A stretch of 33,295 nt of DNA from Collinsella aerofaciens (GTDB lineage: Bacteria > Actinomycetota > Coriobacteriia > Coriobacteriales > Coriobacteriaceae), in contig JAJXHK010000021.1 of assembly GCA_021639365.1 (NCBI GenBank), positions 1 through 33,295 of the forward strand. Direction: 5' to 3'. This document shows positions 7,860-16,150 of this stretch, one piece after another (position 1 is the first letter of the stretch; the number at the start of each line of letters is the position of its first letter). The notes under the pieces were generated by a model. That model saw only the letters and a program-made list of their open reading frames with translations, was not told the origin of the DNA and made no database searches. Both the position numbers and the translations under genes were made by a program.

Positions 7860-8207
7860 GGTATATATCGTGTCAGCTAATGCCGTGTTGATGGCGCTGA
7901 GTGGGAAAGTCGTTTTAGGGGCCTAACCAAATGCTGTCCAAAAGCTTGACGCAATTATGGGTTGGTACGCCTAAAATCAATGTTCTCGCAGCTTAGCTAT
8001 GGCATATAAATACTCAATTGCTGCACATTTGATATCGATGCATCACCATCCGACAACGAATTACGTGTCGGGAATTGGCCGAATCGTTCAAAATGAGGGT
8101 TCAGAATTTGTGATGGCAGATCTATCTGTGGAACGTAGGGCGGCCCCGCTGCGGTGTTTCCCGCTGCGAGGCCGCTCGTGAGCAAGCAGTGTTTGTCGCA
8201 GACGTTG
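7860..8207. other. Non-coding gap upstream of the split AbiEi-like gene
   Basis: I see no gene here. TTTTAGG...CCTAACC (7914-7929) and GGGTTGG...CCTAAAA (about 7960-7977) form an imperfect inverted repeat. A GC-rich hairpin lies near 8140-8172 (GCGGCC...GGCCGC) before the 3' end of the exonuclease gene and may terminate it, though no T-run is evident. Confidence 0.5.
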
Positions 8208-9176
8208 CTATTTCGCGAATAGGTTCTTGAGGTTAAACTCGGCCTGCACCGTGCGGAGCATGAGGTCGGTGTCGTCGAGGCCCAGGTGCTGCTCGTTGGC
8301 GTCGGCGGCGAGGGTTCCACGGCGGCGCGCCCAGTTCTCGAGCGCGGCTGGGGCGGACTCGCGGGGGAGCGAGCGCACGTCGGCGTCCAGGCTGCGGCAG
8401 ATCTGGCGTGAGTCGATGACAATGATCTTGCCGGCGCGGCGTGCCTCGGCGTAACCGTCCAGGTGAATCTTGAACCAGCTGTCCTCAAAGGCGGCGTTGT
8501 GCGCCATGTACGGGTACTTCTTCATAAGCTTGAGCAGCTGCTTTTGCAGCTCTTTGTTCTCGCGGAAGGGCGTTTTGCCGTCGATGTCGTCCCAGGTAAT
8601 GTGGTGGATATTCGACAGCGGCACATCTTCGCCGCGGTAGATGTCGGGCAGGCCACAGTAGTGCGCCTCGGCGTCGTGCGGGATGGCGTCGCTGGTGAGT
8701 TCCATGATCTCCCAGCCGACGTTGATGATATAACCGCGTTCGGGTGCACGGCCGGTGGTCTCGATGTCGATACCGAGCACGGTGCCCTGGATGGGCTTGC
8801 GGGCGTAGGCCACGCCGAGCGCGTCGCGGTCACCGCGGATCTCGCGCATAACGGACGCGGCGGTGCGCTTTTGCATCTTGCCGATGGCGGCGCAGGTGTC
8901 GGCGTCGGACAGGCCGCGCGAGAGCGTCGCGGGCGTCACATTGCGCAGGCGTGCCTCGCCAATCTGGTCGCAAAGGTCGCGGTTGCGGTCGGCCAGGTCG
9001 CGCACGGTGGCAAAGTCGAAGCCGGGGTCGTCCTCGGCAGTAAAATACTCGGTCTCGAGCACCTTGAGGGCCTCTTCGCCCTTCTGGCGCTCGGACTCCA
9101 TGGCACCGTGATCGCCATAGATAAACATAGGGATAAACGGTTGGCGTTCGTATTCGAGTGCTTGCGAAACGTTCAT
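8208..9176 (-). CDS. DEDDh 3'-5' exonuclease-domain protein
   Basis: A 322-aa protein with a C-terminal RNase T/DnaQ-like exonuclease domain. Exo I is GIDIETTG with D137 and E139 as metal ligands; Exo II is AHNAAFEDSW; Exo III is EQHLGLDDTDLM with the His...Asp of the DEDDh class. The first 135 residues (charged, helical) match nothing I can name. DnaQ-like domains of this type act in DNA repair or proofreading, or in RNA trimming; which applies is not decided by the sequence. CCAAGGAGC precedes the ATG. It is divergent from the metal exporter gene, with 171 bases between starts. Confidence 0.85.
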   Translation of the reverse strand: MNVSQALEYERQPFIPMFIYGDHGAMESERQKGEEALKVLETEYFTAEDDPGFDFATVRDLADRNRDLCDQIGEARLRNVTPATLSRGLSDADTCAAIGKMQKRTAASVMREIRGDRDALGVAYARKPIQGTVLGIDIETTGRAPERGYIINVGWEIMELTSDAIPHDAEAHYCGLPDIYRGEDVPLSNIHHITWDDIDGKTPFRENKELQKQLLKLMKKYPYMAHNAAFEDSWFKIHLDGYAEARRAGKIIVIDSRQICRSLDADVRSLPRESAPAALENWARRRGTLAADANEQHLGLDDTDLMLRTVQAEFNLKNLFAK

Positions 9177-9257
9177 AGGCTGCTCCTTGGACGGGCCGCG
9201 TCGCGCGGCTCGGGGTTACTGAGTTATGGCGAGATGATAGTTTACCATGGGCAACTA

Positions 9258-9304
9258 TTGGCACCACGCCTAGGTCAACTACAATACCCTAGTTGACCGC
9301 TAGG
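9258..9304 (+). promoter_or_regulatory. Promoter with overlapping operator for the metal exporter
   Basis: TTGGCA (9258-9263), 16-base spacer, TACAAT (9280-9285). GGTCAACT (9273-9280) and AGTTGACC (9291-9298) form an inverted repeat around the -10 box; adding flanking CCTAG (9269-9273) and CTAGG (9300-9304) extends it with a two-base offset. The position implies repression. The regulator is unknown; a DtxR/MntR-type metalloregulator is one possibility. Confidence 0.65.
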
Positions 9305-9347
9305 ACTTTTACAATGCTGCCGAAAGACACGAAAGGTTCCATCCGTC

Positions 9348-10442
9348 ATGGATTTGCTGATTGATATTTTGCTCGACGCCGGCAAGGACACGCTGTCGCT
9401 GGTGCCGTTTTTGTTGGTGACGTATTTGGCTCTCGAGACTCTGGAGCACGTCGCGGGCGACCGCGTTAACGGCGCCATCAAGCGCGCTGGCGCTGCGGGC
9501 CCCGTGGTTGGCTCGTTGTTGGGCATGGTGCCGCAGTGCGGCTTTTCGGCAATGGCGGCCACGCTGTACGCCGGTCGTGTCGTGACCTTGGGCACGTTGG
9601 TGGCGGTGTTCCTTTCGACCTCCGATGAGATGCTGCCGCTGTTGCTTGCCGAGCAGGTGCCCGTGCAGACCATGGCGATGCTTTTGGCTTCGAAGGCACT
9701 GATCGCGCTGGTCACGGGCTTTATCGTGGACGCCGCCATTCGCGGCCTGCGTCGTAACTCTCGCGCGCATGCGGCGATTCGCCGTACCGTGCTGGGAACC
9801 GCGGCCAACCCGGCCCACGTGAACTGCGCGCACGACGACCACACTGGCGGTGACATCATCGACGAGGTGGCCGAGGCGGGCGTGAGCGCCGACCACATCC
9901 ACGAGTTATGCGAGCGCGACCATTGCGGTTGCGATGATGATGAAGATGAACATGAGCGCGACCACGGACACAGCCATGATCACGGTCACATGGGCGAGCA
10001 TGAGCACCACCACGGCCACAGCCACGACCACTCCCACGAGGGCGCGCCCGTTCTGTCGATTATCCGCAGCGCGATCTCTCACACCGTGCAGGTTTCGGTA
10101 TTCATTTTTCTAGTGACGTTGATTCTGGTTGCCGTGCTCGAGACGTTCGGCGAATCGGCGATTGAGCAGTTCCTGCGCGGTAACGAGACGCTTGCGGTCC
10201 TGGGCTCGGCACTCGTCGGCCTGATCCCCAACTGCTCGGCCAGCGTCGTCATCACGCAGCTGTACCTGGAAGGCGCGCTGCAGCTGGCGCCGATGCTCGC
10301 CGGCACGCTTATCTCCGCTGGCGTGGGCTACCTGGTGCTGTTCCGCACCAACCGCAGCGCCCGCGAAAACGCTGTGTTTCTGATCATGATGTATATCATC
10401 GGCGCGGGCTGGGGCCTTATCCTTTCCGCCTTTGGGTTCTAA
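9348..10442 (+). CDS. Putative heavy-metal exporter, DUF2899/ArsP_2-like
   Basis: A 364-aa integral membrane protein made of two similar halves. Each has a Pro-x-Cys motif in a membrane helix: MVPQCGFSAM (about 62-71) and LIPNCSASVV (about 287-296). The halves are joined by a cytosolic-looking loop very rich in His, Asp and Glu (about 195-232, with repeated HGHSHDH), a likely metal-binding sensor or buffer. This matches the family called putative 10-TM heavy-metal exporter or putative manganese transporter; the substrate is unproven. The ATG at 9348 follows CGAAAGG. An operator overlies its promoter, and a strong terminator follows. Confidence 0.75.
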   Translation: MDLLIDILLDAGKDTLSLVPFLLVTYLALETLEHVAGDRVNGAIKRAGAAGPVVGSLLGMVPQCGFSAMAATLYAGRVVTLGTLVAVFLSTSDEMLPLLLAEQVPVQTMAMLLASKALIALVTGFIVDAAIRGLRRNSRAHAAIRRTVLGTAANPAHVNCAHDDHTGGDIIDEVAEAGVSADHIHELCERDHCGCDDDEDEHERDHGHSHDHGHMGEHEHHHGHSHDHSHEGAPVLSIIRSAISHTVQVSVFIFLVTLILVAVLETFGESAIEQFLRGNETLAVLGSALVGLIPNCSASVVITQLYLEGALQLAPMLAGTLISAGVGYLVLFRTNRSARENAVFLIMMYIIGAGWGLILSAFGF

Positions 10443-10453
10443 GTAGGCCTGAC

Positions 10454-10527
10454 AAAACGGGCTTCAAAATAGCCATGCTTGGCGCCTGCGCAATGCGGCG
10501 ACGCATGGCATTTTGAAGCCCGTTTTT
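10454..10527 (+). terminator. Long terminator hairpin after the metal exporter
   Basis: ACGGGCTTCAAAAT (from 10457) pairs with ATTTTGAAGCCCGT (10510-10523), and inside it GCCATGC pairs with GCATGGC (10503-10509). The stem is followed by a T-run (10523-10529). The apical part holds a small GC-rich loop. Confidence 0.9.
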
Positions 10528-10571
10528 TTGTTGAGCCATGGATTCCGAGCGCTCACACCGCTAAAAACAAA

Positions 10572-10608
10572 AAGGTAGATTTCCAGGCATGTCCCAAAAA
10601 TCTACCTT
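10572..10608 (-). terminator. Terminator of the YaiI-like gene
   Basis: AAGGTAGATTT (10572-10582) pairs with AAATCTACCTT (10598-10608). On the minus strand the stem runs into TTTTTGTTTTTAG, a good U-tract. It lies directly after the stop of the gene starting at 11093. Confidence 0.9.
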
Positions 10609-10610
10609 GG

Positions 10611-11093
10611 TTAGCGCAGTAGCTCGGTGAGGTTGCGTTTAAAGCGGATGCGGTCTTCGCTGGTAAATGCCGCCGGTCCGCGAGTGCGTCCCCCGGCGCG
10701 GCGTACCTTCTTTTCCTCGTGGCGAATAAACAGTTGCATGTCGATGGTCGCCTTATCGTAGACGCGCCCGCGCACGCCGATGGCGGCGGCATCGCGTCCG
10801 AGTACCATGCTCGCCAAGCCAATGTCCTGCGTCACGACTACGTCGCCCGCCTGCAGGCGTTCGACAATGGCAAAGTCGGCGCTGTCGGCGCCCACGCTCA
10901 CATCGAGCGTCGTGACCCAAAAGCCGCGTCGCGCGTGCTCGGCATCACGCGGGTCGTCGCGGCGAATGTGCCGTTCCAGGTTTTGCGTGCTGTTGCCGGC
11001 GATAATAACGGCGACGCCCGCCCGCCGCGCGCAGTCAATCGACTCGCGCGTGACCGGGCAGGCGTCGGCATCAATAAAGAGCGTTCGCGGCAT
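10611..11093 (-). CDS. YaiI/YqxD family protein (UPF0178)
   Basis: A 160-aa protein of the conserved YaiI/YqxD family, which has a PIN-like/NYN-like fold. Characteristic segments are FIDADACPV at 6-14, the central DFAIVERLQAGDVVVTQDIGLASMVL, and a C-terminal RTRGPAAFTSEDRIRF. Several conserved Asp residues could bind a metal as in nucleases, but I know of no established reaction for the family. Its ATG directly follows the stop of the upstream membrane-protein gene (TAG then ATG), and no separate ribosome binding site is obvious, so translation is probably coupled. Confidence 0.88.
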   Translation of the reverse strand: MPRTLFIDADACPVTRESIDCARRAGVAVIIAGNSTQNLERHIRRDDPRDAEHARRGFWVTTLDVSVGADSADFAIVERLQAGDVVVTQDIGLASMVLGRDAAAIGVRGRVYDKATIDMQLFIRHEEKKVRRAGGRTRGPAAFTSEDRIRFKRNLTELLR

Positions 11094-11696
11094 CTAGTGC
11101 ACCAGTTTGCCAAATTGAATAGCGCGAACAATCAGCGTTACGCCAAACACCAGCAGCGCGGCGCCGCTAAAGATGACGAGCATCTTGGCCGACCACAGCG
11201 GATAGATAAACACGAACATGCCGGCGATGATGGAGAGTACGCCGCTCAGGATGGCGAGGGCACGGTTGGACGAAAGCTCGGACTCCAGAATGGACATGAC
11301 ACCTTCGACAATCCAACCAAAGCCGGCCACGATAACCACCATCGTGGTAAGCGTCGCGGTCGAGAAGGCCTGGTTGCGCAGGATTATGACGCCGCCCAAG
11401 ATAATGAGTAGGTTGGAGATGATGCTCGTCACGCGCCAGCCGGTGGGCAGCAGCGGCTCAAAAATGGCAGTGAACAGCCTGATGGCAGCGGTGATTACAA
11501 AGTAAAAACCCAGGACAGTCGTCAAAAAGACGAGGGACTTGGCGGGTGCAAAAAGCAGCGCGATACCAGCAATGAGCGCCATGACGCCCGTGATGGCGTA
11601 AATCCAGCGCACGGCCTTGACGGCTTTGCCCGCCATGCTTTTCTCGTCAAATCCAAACTGGCTGGATTTTTGGTCATCGTTCTTAAAGATGCCCAT
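11094..11696 (-). CDS. HdeD/DUF308-family membrane protein
   Basis: A 200-aa membrane protein with about six hydrophobic helices arranged in three similar pairs, typical of the DUF308/HdeD family. The first 35 residues are polar and cytosolic. HdeD is linked to acid resistance in Escherichia coli, but the role in Gram-positives is not known. The start at 11696 is chosen because GGAAAGGAGA lies just upstream; an in-frame extension to 11756 lacks this. Its stop abuts the YaiI-like start, so the two form an operon. Confidence 0.85.
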   Translation of the reverse strand: MGIFKNDDQKSSQFGFDEKSMAGKAVKAVRWIYAITGVMALIAGIALLFAPAKSLVFLTTVLGFYFVITAAIRLFTAIFEPLLPTGWRVTSIISNLLIILGGVIILRNQAFSTATLTTMVVIVAGFGWIVEGVMSILESELSSNRALAILSGVLSIIAGMFVFIYPLWSAKMLVIFSGAALLVFGVTLIVRAIQFGKLVH

Positions 11697-11913
11697 AATG
11701 TCTCCTTTCCGTGTGGTGCACGTTGCGTTCATTGCTCTCCGTGCGGCGTACGCCAAAAGTGATGCAACAAGTATCGCCCAAGGGCGCCGATGTATGGGGC
11801 GGGAAGGACGAATTGCCGCCCCACATTCCCGAATTGTTACTTTTATTCCCGCTTCAGTGAGGATTAATCAACAGATGTAGAACATTACGCCGCTGTATGT
11901 AATTGCCTACGTT

Positions 11914-11932
11914 TTAGGTTAGATTTTCCTAA
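11914..11932 (+). promoter_or_regulatory. DtxR/IdeR-like iron box upstream of the nitroreductase
   Basis: TTAGGTTAGATTTTCCTAA matches the actinobacterial iron-box pattern TTAGGTTAGGCTAACCTAA as I remember it at 15 of 19 positions, with both outer half-sites intact. It lies 29-47 bases before the nitroreductase start, a suitable place for repression. Binding is inferred. Confidence 0.5.
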
Positions 11933-11960
11933 GGACAATTGGCTTGTATTGGGGGCCCCT

Positions 11961-12632
11961 ATGAACGAAACAGTTCCCGCAGCGCCGGTAAGCGCAGAAT
12001 CGATGGCAAAGCAGGGCTGCGAAAAGCTCGGTCTGGAAGCGTTTGACGCGCTGATCCGTCGCGCCCGCACGTGCCGCCGCTTTGACGAGTCCATGCGCGT
12101 GCCGCGCGAGTTTTTGCTCGAGCTGGCGGAACTGGCGCACCTGGCTCCCTGCGGCGCCAATGCTCAGCGTCTGCGTTTTCATGTGGTGAGCGGTGCCGAG
12201 GATTGCGCGCGTGTATTTGATGAGCTTGCATGGGCCGGCGCGCTTAAGGATTGGCCGGGTCCTGCCGAGGGCGAGCGTCCGACCGGCTACATCGCGATTC
12301 TTGCCGAGCGCGCTGTTCCGGGTAAGCCCGCCGCGCCCATCACCGAGGTCGACACGGGCATTGCCGCGCAGACGATGATGCTCGCCGCTCGCAGCGCCAC
12401 GCCCGAGGTGGCAGCCTGCATGTTCAAGGCCTTTACGCCCCACGCGATCGATGCCATGGGGCTCGATAACGACAAGTATGAGCTCAAGCTGATCATGGCT
12501 TTCGGCGTGCCGACCGAGACGCAGATGATCGATGCGATCGATTCCAACCCCGACGGCTCCATCAATTATTGGCGCGACGAGGCGCAGGTGCACCACGTGC
12601 CCAAGCGCTCGCTTGCCGACGTGCTGCTGTAG
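11961..12632 (+). CDS. Nitroreductase family protein
   Basis: A 223-aa flavoprotein of the nitroreductase fold. It has the N-terminal FMN-binding Arg cluster (RRARTCRRFDES), the HLAPCGANAQRLRF segment in the place of the usual P-S-x-x-N-x-Q-P region, and the glycine-poor mid region TGIAAQTMMLAARSATPEVAACMF. Such enzymes reduce nitro groups, quinones or flavins with NAD(P)H, and short ones in anaerobes are often of unknown substrate. The ATG at 11961 is preferred to an in-frame TTG at 11949; the ribosome binding site (GGGGG) is weak. A DtxR-like box upstream suggests iron- or metal-linked control. The next gene is 83 bases downstream across a palindrome. Confidence 0.85.
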   Translation: MNETVPAAPVSAESMAKQGCEKLGLEAFDALIRRARTCRRFDESMRVPREFLLELAELAHLAPCGANAQRLRFHVVSGAEDCARVFDELAWAGALKDWPGPAEGERPTGYIAILAERAVPGKPAAPITEVDTGIAAQTMMLAARSATPEVAACMFKAFTPHAIDAMGLDNDKYELKLIMAFGVPTETQMIDAIDSNPDGSINYWRDEAQVHHVPKRSLADVLL

Positions 12633-12667
12633 TTGCGCGTCGTTGCGGTGCAATCCGGCAGCAAAAT

Positions 12668-12701
12668 CACCACAAAGGCGTCTGTCTCCTTTGCGGTGGT
12701 G
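12668..12701 (+). repeat. Copy of the CCACCACAAAGG palindrome before a phosphatase gene
   Basis: CACCACAAAGG (12668-12678) pairs with CCTTTGCGGTG (from 12688) with one A-C mismatch; the loop is CGTCTGTCT. No T-run follows. The hairpin ends immediately before the ribosome binding site GAGGGGAGG of the next gene, so it might affect translation as well as transcription. Confidence 0.75.
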
Positions 12702-12715
12702 CGAGGGGAGGGCAT

Positions 12716-13258
12716 GTGGCCGATCTGTATTTGGTGCGGCATGGGCAGACTGAGCTCAATGTGCAGAACATTTTGCAGGGCTGGCACGATTCGCCGCTGA
12801 CGGCACGCGGGCGCGAGCAGGCGCTGGCGACGCGTTCGGCGTTCGAGGACCGCGGCGTGACCTTTGACCATGTGTATTCCTCCCCGTTGGGCCGGGCGCG
12901 GCGTACGGCTGAGCTAATTGCTGGTGAGGGCCGTTCGATAGAGCTGGTCGATGACCTACGCGAGTGGCATTTGGGCTCGCTGGAGGGTACATCAAATCGC
13001 GAGATGCCGCTGCAGCCCTGGGGCGATTATCCGGTCGCGTTTGGCGGCGAGCCGGAAGCGCAGCTCCGGGCGCGTATGGTCGCGGCGCTGTCCCGTATTA
13101 TGGCCCGGCCGCAGCACAACTGCGTGTTGGCAGTCTCCCACGGTTCCGCTTGCCAGGAGTTTCTTGAGTACGTGGCCGGCGGTGGGGCGCAGCCCGACAA
13201 CGGCGCCGTGCTTCATTTTGGCTATTGCGACGGGGCGTTTTCGCTCCTTGATTGGTAA
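12716..13258 (+). CDS. Histidine phosphatase (phosphoglycerate mutase-like), copy 1
   Basis: A 180-aa histidine phosphatase superfamily protein. The catalytic His is in LVRHGQTELN near the N-terminus, the second conserved Arg/Glu region is SSPLGRARRTAEL and LREWHLGSLEG, and the second His is in AVSHGSACQEF. The family includes cofactor-dependent phosphoglycerate mutases and many broad phosphatases; at this length a phosphatase is more likely. The GTG at 12716 is chosen because GAGGGGAGGG precedes it and the domain begins right there. It is followed after 17 bases by a paralogue. The GGEPEAQLRARM segment is shared by both. Confidence 0.85.
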   Translation: MADLYLVRHGQTELNVQNILQGWHDSPLTARGREQALATRSAFEDRGVTFDHVYSSPLGRARRTAELIAGEGRSIELVDDLREWHLGSLEGTSNREMPLQPWGDYPVAFGGEPEAQLRARMVAALSRIMARPQHNCVLAVSHGSACQEFLEYVAGGGAQPDNGAVLHFGYCDGAFSLLDW

Positions 13259-13275
13259 CGAACGAAAGGACCCCT

Positions 13276-13911
13276 ATGAATAAAGACCTGTATCTGGTTC
13301 GTCATGGGCAGACGATATTCAACCTTAAGCGCATCATTCAGGGCTGGAGCGACTCGCCGCTCACGCAGCTGGGTTGCGACCAGGCGGCGCGCACCGGCAT
13401 GTTTTTGCGTGCGCGCGGCATTGAGCCCGACCACGCCTACACCTCGACGCTGCATCGCACCGAGCAGACTATCGCCAACCTGTGGCCGGGCCTTGCCTAC
13501 GAGCGCCTTGACGGCCTGCGCGAGTGGTTCTTTGGCGATTTTGAAGCCGAGCGCGTGATGTTGATGCCCGAGCGCCCGTGGCGCGATTTCTATCGCCAGT
13601 TTGGCGGCGAGGGCCAGATGCAGGTACGTAAGCGCATGGTGGCGACGCTGACCGAGCTCACGCGACGCCCGGACCATGAGTGCGTCCTTGCGGTGAGCCA
13701 CGGATCGGCCATCAAGGAGTTCATGGACCATGCCAAGGGCGCGGAGGCCGATGAACGCGATCGCGTTCCGGGCAACTGCTCGGTGCTGCATTTTGCGTTT
13801 GACGATGCGACCGATACGTTTGACCTGGTCGAAGTCTTTACGCAGGAAGATTATGCGCGCGAGCTGGGCCTTGAGCCGCTGGTGGCGGCAGCGGGTCCGC
13901 AACGTGGCTAG
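13276..13911 (+). CDS. Histidine phosphatase (phosphoglycerate mutase-like), copy 2
   Basis: A 211-aa paralogue of the preceding gene, with LVRHGQTIFN at the N-terminus, STLHRTEQTIANLWP, LREWFFGDFE and AVSHGSAIKEF. It has a longer C-terminal tail than copy 1. The pair is probably an old tandem duplication, since identity is limited to motif regions. CGAAAGGA precedes the ATG and overlaps the stop region of copy 1, indicating co-transcription. Substrate unknown. It ends in a strong bidirectional hairpin. Confidence 0.87.
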   Translation: MNKDLYLVRHGQTIFNLKRIIQGWSDSPLTQLGCDQAARTGMFLRARGIEPDHAYTSTLHRTEQTIANLWPGLAYERLDGLREWFFGDFEAERVMLMPERPWRDFYRQFGGEGQMQVRKRMVATLTELTRRPDHECVLAVSHGSAIKEFMDHAKGAEADERDRVPGNCSVLHFAFDDATDTFDLVEVFTQEDYARELGLEPLVAAAGPQRG

Positions 13912-13956
13912 TGCGGGCGCGGCGATACGGGTTGCCGACATAATCGCTCGATGCGA

Positions 13957-14006
13957 AAGGGGCGGAGATGCATGCACATGTATTGCATCTCCGCCCCTTG
14001 TTTGTT
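13957..14006. terminator. Bidirectional terminator between convergent genes
   Basis: AAGGGGCGGAGATGCA (13957-13972) pairs perfectly over 16 bases with 13984-13999, followed on the plus strand by GTTTGTTG. It serves the phosphatase pair and may also stop transcripts of the convergent DUF1015-like gene. Confidence 0.88.
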
Positions 14007-14043
14007 GAGCTGCCGAGTCTTTGTGCTAAGCGTTTACGCCCGG

Positions 14044-14736
14044 CTAGAACCACCGTGCGATCTGGTGGGTGAGCAGACCCGTTGGAACCTGCGGTGCGTC
14101 GCCGGCGACCTGTGCGGCGGGGAATAGCGCGGCAATGGTAAAGTTGAACGGCTCTTTGCCCGTGTAGGTGCCGGCTGTGCGGGCGTCGTCTGCTAGGAGC
14201 TGCGCCGCCCCTGCCAGCGCGGCAGTGTAGGCGGGGTCGTCTGCCGGCGTCGGCTCCGGTGCCTGGTCGAGCATGGCTCGGATGGCGGCAACGGCGTCCT
14301 CGCGCTTGACCTCCCACACACGGTGCGTAATGCCGGCGGGGTCGGTGACGGCGTAGAGCGACGCACCTTCTTTGGCGGCGCCCAGGATGATATCCATGAC
14401 GGGCGAGGCCTCGTAAGCGAGCGACACGGGACGAGGCTGAACTTTGAGTTCGGCGATTGCGTGCGCAGCGGCGAGTGCGTCGACGCTCTCGGCGGCAGCC
14501 TCGTCGCCACCCGTCAGTACGTTAACCGGGCAAATCGCCACGACACCCGTCACGCGTCCCGGCTCGCCCGAGCATTCGTACACGTAATACGCCGCACCCG
14601 GGTCCTTGAGCATGAGCCCATCGGCAATGGCTCCGCGCAGGGTGTCGTTGCCGCTCAGGATGCTGCCCATTGCAGGCAACGCCTCGAGCACGCGGTCCTG
14701 AGCCGGGCGGATGCAGGGAAACGGAAGTGCTTTCAT
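14044..14736 (-). CDS. Short DUF1015-like protein
   Basis: A 230-aa protein that I place in the DUF1015 family with moderate confidence. It begins with a family-like segment (LPFPCIRPAQDRVLEALPA) and has AAYYVYE and, later, DITHRVW-like and VMDIILGAA segments. DUF1015 proteins are usually about 400 aa, so this is a shortened version; the GIADGHHR-type segment seems to be missing. No reaction is established for the family. A TTAGGACC ribosome binding site precedes the ATG. It lies 39 bases after the M20 peptidase on the same strand and probably belongs to the same operon. Confidence 0.6.
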   Translation of the reverse strand: MKALPFPCIRPAQDRVLEALPAMGSILSGNDTLRGAIADGLMLKDPGAAYYVYECSGEPGRVTGVVAICPVNVLTGGDEAAAESVDALAAAHAIAELKVQPRPVSLAYEASPVMDIILGAAKEGASLYAVTDPAGITHRVWEVKREDAVAAIRAMLDQAPEPTPADDPAYTAALAGAAQLLADDARTAGTYTGKEPFNFTIAALFPAAQVAGDAPQVPTGLLTHQIARWF

Positions 14737-14775
14737 GGGCGGTCCTAACGCGCGAGTCGGTTTGTTCGCGGCTTA

Positions 14776-15996
14776 TTATGCCCCAACTTGGCCGTTCGCG
14801 TCCCAGAGCACGTTATCGGCGAGCGCGATGAGCACCTGCTGACAACGAACGATGTCGGCGTGGGGCACATATTCGTTGGGCTTGTGGGCGAGCGCGAGCG
14901 AGCCTGGGCCATAGCTCATACAATTGCGGTTGCCTGTCTTGCCGGCAATGACGGCGGTATCGGTGTAGCCGGTAAAGAAGCCGACGGTCGTGTCCGCGTC
15001 CGTCACGCCATCGGCGGCACGCTTGAGCGCTGCTAGAAGGGGAGAGCTCGGGTCGCGCTCGATGGCGGGTCGGTCGCCCGTCACGGTGTAGCTGCCATGG
15101 CAACCGGGAACGGCGTCCTCGGCGGCGGCAATGGCCTGCTCGACCATGTTGATTGCGGCGGTCGTGTCGGTCGGCGGCGTCAGGCGCATGTCGACCCAGA
15201 CCTTGGCGTGGTCGGGCACGACATAGGGGCGATAGCCGCCCTCTATCTGTCCAAACGTGATGGTCGAAGGACCCAGCTCATCATGCACGGGCAGCGTCGC
15301 AAACGTGCGACGAAGCGAGCACACGACCTCGGCCATGGCGGCGACGGCGTCGGCGCCCTTCCAAGGCTGGCTTGCATGAGCCGTGACGCCGGCCATCTCG
15401 ATCTCGAACCACGTGCGACCCTTGTGCGCCACCTGGATCTGCCCGTCGGTGGGCTCGGTGTCCAGCACCCATTCGCGCGAGCCGACCCAACCGGCATTGA
15501 TGGCCGCCTCGGAGCCGCGCATAAAGTCTTCCTCGTCGACCGAGCAGATGAGCGAAAAGCCGCGGCGGGGCAGCGTGCCATCCGCCGCCACGCGCTCGAG
15601 CGTATGGACCAGTGCGGCAATGGCGCAGGCCAGGCCACCCTTCATATCGCAGGCACCGCGGCCATAGAGTTTATCGTTGCGCACGATCGCTCCGAGCGGC
15701 GGAATGTCCGCGTCCCAGCCATCGCCCAGGGTGACGGTATCCATGTGGCAGATGTAGACGAGTTGCGCCTCGTCGCTTTGGCCCGGCACGGTGACTTTAA
15801 GGTTGCGGCGCCCGGGCAGCACCTCGAGTTCCTCAGCCTGCACGGCATCGAGCGCAGAACTACCAAGTTGTGCCAGCTGCTGCTCAATGAGCCTCTTAAT
15901 GAAGTGCTCGATCTCGTCCTCATACGCGCCCGGGTCTGAGCTGTCGATCCGCACGAGCTCCTGCGCAAGCCGCCAGGCAAAGTCCTCATCAACCAT
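14776..15996 (-). CDS. M20-family metallopeptidase/deacylase
   Basis: A 406-aa zinc enzyme of the M20 family (ArgE/DapE/CPG2 type). The metal motifs are YICHMDTVTLG (first His and catalytic Asp), YGRGACDMKGG (bridging Asp), and SVDEEDFMRGSE (catalytic Glu pair). The dimerisation domain follows with AGVTAHASQP, and the last ligand is in LALAHKPNEYV. It removes an acyl or amino-terminal group from a small peptide or N-acyl amino acid in the cytosol; the substrate is open. The start at 15996 has GTGAGG upstream; ten more in-frame codons exist to 16026. It is divergent from the AbiEi-like gene and leads a probable two-gene operon. Confidence 0.88.
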   Translation of the reverse strand: MVDEDFAWRLAQELVRIDSSDPGAYEDEIEHFIKRLIEQQLAQLGSSALDAVQAEELEVLPGRRNLKVTVPGQSDEAQLVYICHMDTVTLGDGWDADIPPLGAIVRNDKLYGRGACDMKGGLACAIAALVHTLERVAADGTLPRRGFSLICSVDEEDFMRGSEAAINAGWVGSREWVLDTEPTDGQIQVAHKGRTWFEIEMAGVTAHASQPWKGADAVAAMAEVVCSLRRTFATLPVHDELGPSTITFGQIEGGYRPYVVPDHAKVWVDMRLTPPTDTTAAINMVEQAIAAAEDAVPGCHGSYTVTGDRPAIERDPSSPLLAALKRAADGVTDADTTVGFFTGYTDTAVIAGKTGNRNCMSYGPGSLALAHKPNEYVPHADIVRCQQVLIALADNVLWDANGQVGA

Positions 15997-16150
15997 ATGC
16001 AACCTCACAATCAGTCTGCTTTCCAAACCGATTGTAAGCCTCCTGAGAGATCTGCGGCGTGCGCGCAGCGGTATTTACCGTTCGCAGGCCGAGCCAGCGC
16101 GTTTGCCGTCCAGGCGGGTTTACAAACGACGCGGTGGGTACGTACCCTTC

